64,000 nucleotides of DNA from JAFASC01 sp034669505. Its GTDB lineage: Bacteria > Pseudomonadota > Alphaproteobacteria > Rhizobiales > Beijerinckiaceae. Both the position numbers and the translations under genes were made by a program. Position 1 is the stretch's first letter, and the number at the start of each line of letters is the position of its first letter. Shown piece by piece: positions 59,736 through 64,000 of this stretch. The stretch spans positions 62,001 to 126,000 of the forward strand of contig JAXDNJ010000005.1 of NCBI GenBank assembly GCA_034669505.1, written 5' to 3'. The notes under the pieces are model-generated. The model made no database searches, had not been told where the DNA came from, and saw only the letters and a program-made list of their open reading frames with translations.

Positions 59736-61244
59736 ATGATCTCGACCATCCTCATCGCAGACGACGATCCGGTTCAGCGGCGCCTCCTCGAAGCCACGGT
59801 GCGCCGCTTCGGCTACTCAGCGGAAGTCGTCGACTGCGGCGAGGCGGCGCTGGCGCGGCTCGAGGCCGCAGGCCAGACATCGATCGATCTCCTGATCCTC
59901 GACCTCGTCATGCCCGATCTCGACGGCATGGGCGTGCTTGGCCGGATGCGCGAGCGCAAGATCGCCGTGCCAGTCATCGTGCAGACCGCGCATGGTTCGA
60001 TCGAGGCGGTGATCTCGGCGATGCGTGCGGGCGCGCATGATTTCGTCGTGAAGCCTGTCGGTGCCGAACGGCTGCAAGTCTCGATCAAGAACGCGCTTCG
60101 CACCGACGCGCTCGAAGAAGAAATCCGGCGCATCAATCGGCGCAATTCCGGCACGCTCGGCTTCAAGGACCTCGTGTCGAAAAGCGAGGAGATGGCGCGC
60201 ATTATCCGGCTCGGCGAGCGCGCGGCGCGCTCGACGATTCCGGTGCTGATCGAAGGCGAGTCGGGCGTCGGCAAGGAACTCGTCGCCCGCGCGATCCAAG
60301 GCGCCTCGGATAGGCGGGGCAAGTCGTTCGTTACTGTGAATTGCGGCGCGCTGCCGGAAAATCTCGTCGAATCCATTCTCTTCGGGCACGAGAAGGGCGC
60401 CTTCACCGGCGCGACGGAAAAGCACGCCGGCAAATTCTTGGAAGCGAATGGCGGCACGCTGTTTCTAGACGAAATCGGCGAACTGCCGCTTGAGACGCAG
60501 GTGAAGCTTTTGCGCGCCTTGCAGGAAGGCGAGATCGATCCGATCGGCGCCAAACGCGCTGTGCGCGTTGACATCCGGCTCATCTCGGCGACGAACCAGA
60601 ATCTGATCGAACTCGTGCGCCAGGGGCGTTTTCGCGAGGACCTGTATTACCGGCTGAACGTCTTCCCGATCACGATGCCTTCGCTTCGCGTGCGTCGCGG
60701 CGATATCGGTGATCTGGCGCGCCGCTTTTGCGCTCGCTTTGCCGCGGAAGAGGGCAAGCGCATCCGCGGCATCACCGCCGAAGCACTGTCCCTGCTTTCG
60801 TCATACGATTGGCCGGGCAATGTCCGGCAATTGGAAAACGCTATCTTCCGCGCCATCGTTCTCTGCGACGGCGATGAATTGACGGTCGCGGAATTCCCGC
60901 AGATCGCGGCGCAGGTCGACGGATTCGATGTGCGCGTGCCGCCGCTCCCGGCGCCAGCAGCCATGACATCCGCAGCGCCACGCGAATTCGTTCGCGTCGA
61001 GATCCGCGATCCCAACGTGTTGCGGCTGCTCGACGAGAGCGGCGATGTGCGCCGGCTGGAGATGCTGGAGGCGGAGACGATCCGTTTTGCGCTGTCGCAT
61101 TATCGCGGACAGATGTCGGAAATGGCGCGCCGGCTCGGCATCGGGCGCTCGACGCTATACCGCAAGATGAAGGAATACGGGCTGAACGATCCAAGCGCCG
61201 ATGCAGAAGAAGCCGGCGACCTGGAGCAGGGTACCGCGGCTTGA
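59736..61244 (+). CDS. Sigma-54-dependent response regulator (NtrC family)
   Basis: A 502-residue three-domain activator. Receiver: ILIADDDPVQRRLLEATV with the phospho-acceptor Asp in LLILDLVMPDLDGMG and Lys in FVVKPVG. AAA+ domain: Walker A IEGESGVGKELVARA, the sigma-54 loop EKGAFTGATEKHAGKFLEANGG and LDEIGELPLETQVKLLRAL. C-terminal Fis-type HTH: EMARRLGIGRSTLYRKMKEYGL. No sensor kinase is adjacent, so it is an orphan regulator. The start is uncertain: the ATG at 59736 begins the receiver directly; one at 59688 adds 16 basic residues. Confidence 0.93.
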   Translation: MISTILIADDDPVQRRLLEATVRRFGYSAEVVDCGEAALARLEAAGQTSIDLLILDLVMPDLDGMGVLGRMRERKIAVPVIVQTAHGSIEAVISAMRAGAHDFVVKPVGAERLQVSIKNALRTDALEEEIRRINRRNSGTLGFKDLVSKSEEMARIIRLGERAARSTIPVLIEGESGVGKELVARAIQGASDRRGKSFVTVNCGALPENLVESILFGHEKGAFTGATEKHAGKFLEANGGTLFLDEIGELPLETQVKLLRALQEGEIDPIGAKRAVRVDIRLISATNQNLIELVRQGRFREDLYYRLNVFPITMPSLRVRRGDIGDLARRFCARFAAEEGKRIRGITAEALSLLSSYDWPGNVRQLENAIFRAIVLCDGDELTVAEFPQIAAQVDGFDVRVPPLPAPAAMTSAAPREFVRVEIRDPNVLRLLDESGDVRRLEMLEAETIRFALSHYRGQMSEMARRLGIGRSTLYRKMKEYGLNDPSADAEEAGDLEQGTAA

Positions 61245-61255
61245 TCGCCGCGCCG

Positions 61256-61840
61256 TCAACTGCCGAGCCGCGGCAGCCAGGTGCGCCGTTGCAGATCGAC
61301 CATGGCGGTCGCAAAGCTCGTCGCGTCCTCGACGATTTCCTTCCACTGCGTGACCGGTGTCGGTGCGCGTCGGCCGACGAGCTTGCCGGTGACTTCGTCG
61401 GTTTCAAAGTGCAGCTCGGCCTGGAAATGCCTGGCGAGGTTCTGCATGGCACGGTTGGTGGCAAGGCACGACATGTAGAGCGTCTCGACACGGGCATTGC
61501 GCGCGGCGCGAACGATGCGCGTCATCAGCTCCTTGCCGACGCCGCGGCGGCGCCAATCGTGCTCGACGCTGAACGCGGCCTCGGCAACCCGATGATCGTC
61601 GCCGATCATGCGCAATTCACCGGCGCCGCGAAGTTCGCCGTCAACGAAGTAGCCGAAAATCGAACCCTCAAGCCTGAAGCATCGCTCGGCGTAATTGCGG
61701 ATGAAATCGTCCGACACGCCCATGGCGAACCGGTCATGGCGGCTGTCAGCGTCAAGACGCAAGAGGTGGTCGCGGAAGCCTGGTTCGTCGCTCGGCCAAA
61801 GTTTGCGGATAAATCCAGAGCGGATCGCCTGGTCGCTCAT
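61256..61840 (-). CDS. GNAT family N-acetyltransferase
   Basis: A 194-residue acetyltransferase. Motif A is AAFSVEHDWRRRGVGKELMTRIVRAARN, preceded by GYFVDGELRGAGELRMIGDDHRVAE, and followed by VETLYMSCLATNRAMQNLARHF. This subgroup (often annotated only as GNAT) occurs widely in Rhizobiales. The ATG at 61840 follows GGAGA; the frame extends upstream to 61918 without a good site. The substrate is unknown. Confidence 0.87.
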   Translation of the reverse strand: MSDQAIRSGFIRKLWPSDEPGFRDHLLRLDADSRHDRFAMGVSDDFIRNYAERCFRLEGSIFGYFVDGELRGAGELRMIGDDHRVAEAAFSVEHDWRRRGVGKELMTRIVRAARNARVETLYMSCLATNRAMQNLARHFQAELHFETDEVTGKLVGRRAPTPVTQWKEIVEDATSFATAMVDLQRRTWLPRLGS

Positions 61841-61932
61841 ATTGCTCTCCTGCCATCTGGCGGAATGCTGGCTCCCTGGCGGCGTTCCTCCTGAACGAAA
61901 CATGTTGCGCCGCAACAAAATTTCAAGCCAAC

Positions 61933-63141
61933 TTAGCTGGATCTGAGCAGCATCAGGGCCGCGCCGTCATGGCCTCCGACCTCGCCAGCAACGAGCGTGC
62001 CGGGCTCGCTTTCGGGCAAGAGAACGGGCGTGAAATCTTCGGCGCGGCCCTTGCCGCCGCGCTCGGCAAGCACAGTGATGCGGCGCCCGATCTGCGCGTC
62101 GAGATGCCGGGCAAAGGCTGCGGCGCCTGCCTGTCTCAGCCGCGCGGCGCGCGCTTTGGCCACAGCCGGGGTTACCTGCGGCATCCGCGCCGCCGGCGTG
62201 GCGGGCCGGGGCGAATAGGGGAAGGCGTGGACGTGCGTCAACCCGCAATCCCCGATCAAGGAAAGCGTGTCCTCGAACATCACTTCGGTCTCGGTCGGAA
62301 AACCGGCGATCAGATCGGCACCGAAGACAATTTCTGAACGCGCCTGCCGTAGCTCCCGGCAGACGCGGATTGCATCGACGCGGGAATGGCGGCGCTTCAT
62401 CCGCTTCAGAGTCAGGTCGTTCCCGGCCTGGAGCGACAGGTGGAGGTGCGGCATCAGCCGCTTTTCCCGCGCGATCGCGTCGAGAAGCGGCGGGTCGATC
62501 TCGGCGACATCAAGCGAGGAGAGGCGCAGCCGCGCGAGACCGGGTACCTCTGCGAGAATTCGGGTCACCAGATCACCGAGCCGCGGCCTGTCCGGCAGGT
62601 CGGCGCCCCAGGAGGTGAGATCCACGCCCGTCAGCACCACTTCGCGATGGCCCGAGGCGACGAGCGCTGCCACCTCCCTAAGCACGTCAGCGGGGGACAC
62701 CGAGCGCGAGGCGCCGCGGCCGAACGGGATGATGCAGAAGGTGCAGCGGTGATTGCAGCCGTTCTGGATCGCGACGAAGCCGCGGGTGTGGCCCTCGATG
62801 CCGGCGGACGGCTCAAGACCGGCAGGAGCCCCCCAAATTGCCGACGCGGTCTTCTGCGCATTCGGCACGATTTCCGCCAATTCACGCATCTCCGCGAAGG
62901 CGGTGCTGTCGGTCTCGACCGCACAGCCGGTTGCGACGATCCGGGCTTGCGGACGCTCCCGTGCGATGCGTCGGATCGCTTGGCGCGCCTGACGCGTCGC
63001 CTCCGCCGTGACCGCGCAGGTGTTGACGATGACGAGATCGCGCTGGCCGGCGACAAGCGCGGCACGCCGCATCGCCTCTGATTCGACGAGGTTCAGCCGG
63101 CAGCCGAAGGTGAGCACTTCGACTGGGGCGTGGACCGTCAC
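61933..63141 (-). CDS. mtaB: tRNA t6A37 methylthiotransferase
   Basis: A 402-residue radical SAM enzyme that adds a methylthio group to threonylcarbamoyladenosine at tRNA position 37 (ms2t6A). The N-terminal MTTase domain shows VLTFGCRLNLVESEAM, VNTCAVTAEATRQARQAIRR and TGCAVE, the first cluster Cys residues. The radical SAM motif is NGCNHRCTFCIIPFGRG, with HLHLSLQAGNDLTLKRMKRRHSR downstream. The NxxESE pattern identifies MtaB rather than MiaB. The GTG start overlaps the dapF stop (GTGA). Confidence 0.94.
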   Translation of the reverse strand: MTVHAPVEVLTFGCRLNLVESEAMRRAALVAGQRDLVIVNTCAVTAEATRQARQAIRRIARERPQARIVATGCAVETDSTAFAEMRELAEIVPNAQKTASAIWGAPAGLEPSAGIEGHTRGFVAIQNGCNHRCTFCIIPFGRGASRSVSPADVLREVAALVASGHREVVLTGVDLTSWGADLPDRPRLGDLVTRILAEVPGLARLRLSSLDVAEIDPPLLDAIAREKRLMPHLHLSLQAGNDLTLKRMKRRHSRVDAIRVCRELRQARSEIVFGADLIAGFPTETEVMFEDTLSLIGDCGLTHVHAFPYSPRPATPAARMPQVTPAVAKARAARLRQAGAAAFARHLDAQIGRRITVLAERGGKGRAEDFTPVLLPESEPGTLVAGEVGGHDGAALMLLRSS

Positions 63142-64000
63142 GCGGCCACCCCGGCGAAAGCGGCCGGGTCGAGCCGCGTCTCGAATTCGAGTTCGACCGG
63201 GCCGCTCATCAGCACGTGGTCGTCCTCGGCGCGCCAGGCGATGGTGAGTTCGCCGCCGGGCAGCACCACGGCGGCGCGCCGCTCAGTCAAACCGAGGCGC
63301 GAAGCGGCGACCAGCGCCGCACAGGCAGCCGAACCGCAGGCGAGCGTCGCCCCGGCGCCACGCTCCCAGACCCGCAGCAGGATGCGATCGCGGCCGGCGA
63401 TCTCCGCAAACGAAACGTTGGCGCGCTCAGGAAACAGCGGGTGGTGCTCGATGCGCGGCCCAAGCGCACGCAGATCGACCGCTGCCGCATCCGGCACGAA
63501 AAAAATCGAGTGCGGATTGCCCATGCTGAGCGCCGCAAATATCTGCGGCGCGCCGGCAACCGGCGGATCGAGCCGCACACGGGTCGTGTCGCCGACGTCG
63601 CGCGCGAGCGGGATTTCGCGCCAGCCAAAGCGCGGCAGCCCCATGTCAACGGTGAATGCGAACTCGCCGTCGCGCGTCACCGGCAGCGGGCCAGCGTCGC
63701 TTTCGAGCAGGAGGTCACGTCCCTCCATTCCGCGCATCAGCAGGTAGGCCACGCAGCGCGTGCCGTTGCCGCAGGCATCAGAGACCGAGCCATCGTTGTT
63801 ATAGATGCGCAGCCGCGCCGCGCTTCCCGGGCGGTCCGGATCGTGCAGAACCATGAGCTGATCGAAGGCGAGGCCTGGCACGTGATGGATCGCCCGCGCC
63901 TCGCCCGCGCTCACGCGGTGAGCGCTGCCGCGGAGGTCCAGCACGGCAATTGCATTGCCGATGCCGTTCATCCTCACGATCGGCCGGTGGGCGAGAGAAG
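63138..64000 (-). CDS. dapF: Diaminopimelate epimerase (start outside window)
   Basis: Converts LL-diaminopimelate to the meso form for lysine and peptidoglycan. The catalytic Cys pair is in SDACGNGTRCVAYL and TLACGSAACAALVAAS, with MGNPHSIFFV and ARLRIYNNDGS between and before them. The GTG at 63977 gives 279 residues, but the frame stays open to the edge and the residues before it (RPIVRMNGIGN) already read as the family N-terminus, so the real start is probably beyond position 64000. The dapF-mtaB order is the common alphaproteobacterial one; ftsY, often third, is absent here. Confidence 0.95.
   Translation of the reverse strand, partial: SLAHRPIVRMNGIGNAIAVLDLRGSAHRVSAGEARAIHHVPGLAFDQLMVLHDPDRPGSAARLRIYNNDGSVSDACGNGTRCVAYLLMRGMEGRDLLLESDAGPLPVTRDGEFAFTVDMGLPRFGWREIPLARDVGDTTRVRLDPPVAGAPQIFAALSMGNPHSIFFVPDAAAVDLRALGPRIEHHPLFPERANVSFAEIAGRDRILLRVWERGAGATLACGSAACAALVAASRLGLTERRAAVVLPGGELTIAWRAEDDHVLMSGPVELEFETRLDPAAFAGVAA

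Overview
The window reads as a chromosomal segment of a high-GC alphaproteobacterium, most likely of the order Hyphomicrobiales (Rhizobiales). The clues are a DUF1236 secreted protein, a PraR-like HTH regulator, an RT0821/Lpp0805-type lipoprotein, an overlapping dapF-mtaB pair, a leucine-rich leader in front of leuA, and LuxR/LuxI proteins of the alphaproteobacterial kind. No rRNA, tRNA, CRISPR array, complete IS element or prophage was seen. About 60 protein genes are supported. Two run off the edges: a SAM-domain gene on the left and dapF on the right.

Layout. 0-14.6 kb is mostly housekeeping: a degraded amidase remnant, dodecin, polyprenyl diphosphate synthase, a glucan biosynthesis protein with an overlapping GNAT, pdxH, aqpZ, glmM, tupAB (tungstate uptake, with no ATPase gene beside it), two DUF465 proteins, purEK, and panB with a GNAT. 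14.7-24.4 kb is envelope-related: a 1745-residue alpha-2-macroglobulin and PbpC, translationally coupled, then a Tat-exported protein and a DUF1624 membrane protein. 24.4-32.4 kb holds a PRC-barrel protein, a lipid kinase, glgX, a TPR membrane protein, an FAD oxidoreductase and a lone phage-like peptidoglycan amidase. 32.4-36.5 kb is leuA with its leader/attenuator, followed by a small accessory patch: a SeqA-N-like/RAMA protein and a SLATT-like two-helix membrane protein among palindromic repeats. 36.6-42.6 kb is lepA and a quorum-sensing cluster: two similar LuxR receptors, a LuxI synthase behind a 22-bp palindrome, two genes lying between the receptors, and a PraR-like repressor.

42.7-64 kb holds transporters, a split ACAD10/11-like pair (acyl-CoA dehydrogenase plus APH-type kinase), an ECF sigma/anti-sigma/DoxX set, three homoprotocatechuate genes (hpaF-hpaE-hpaD), a B12-dependent radical SAM enzyme resembling hopanoid C-2 methylases, gloB, pepF, a FUSC transporter diverging from an orphan NtrC-type regulator, a GNAT, and mtaB-dapF.

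Nothing here is clearly a wholly new system. The best leads are the quorum-sensing cluster with its palindrome, the RAMA/SLATT patch, the leuA leader with mutually exclusive hairpins, the split ACAD10/11-like pair, and the HpnP-like methylase. All calls come from reading the sequence; no database search was run.
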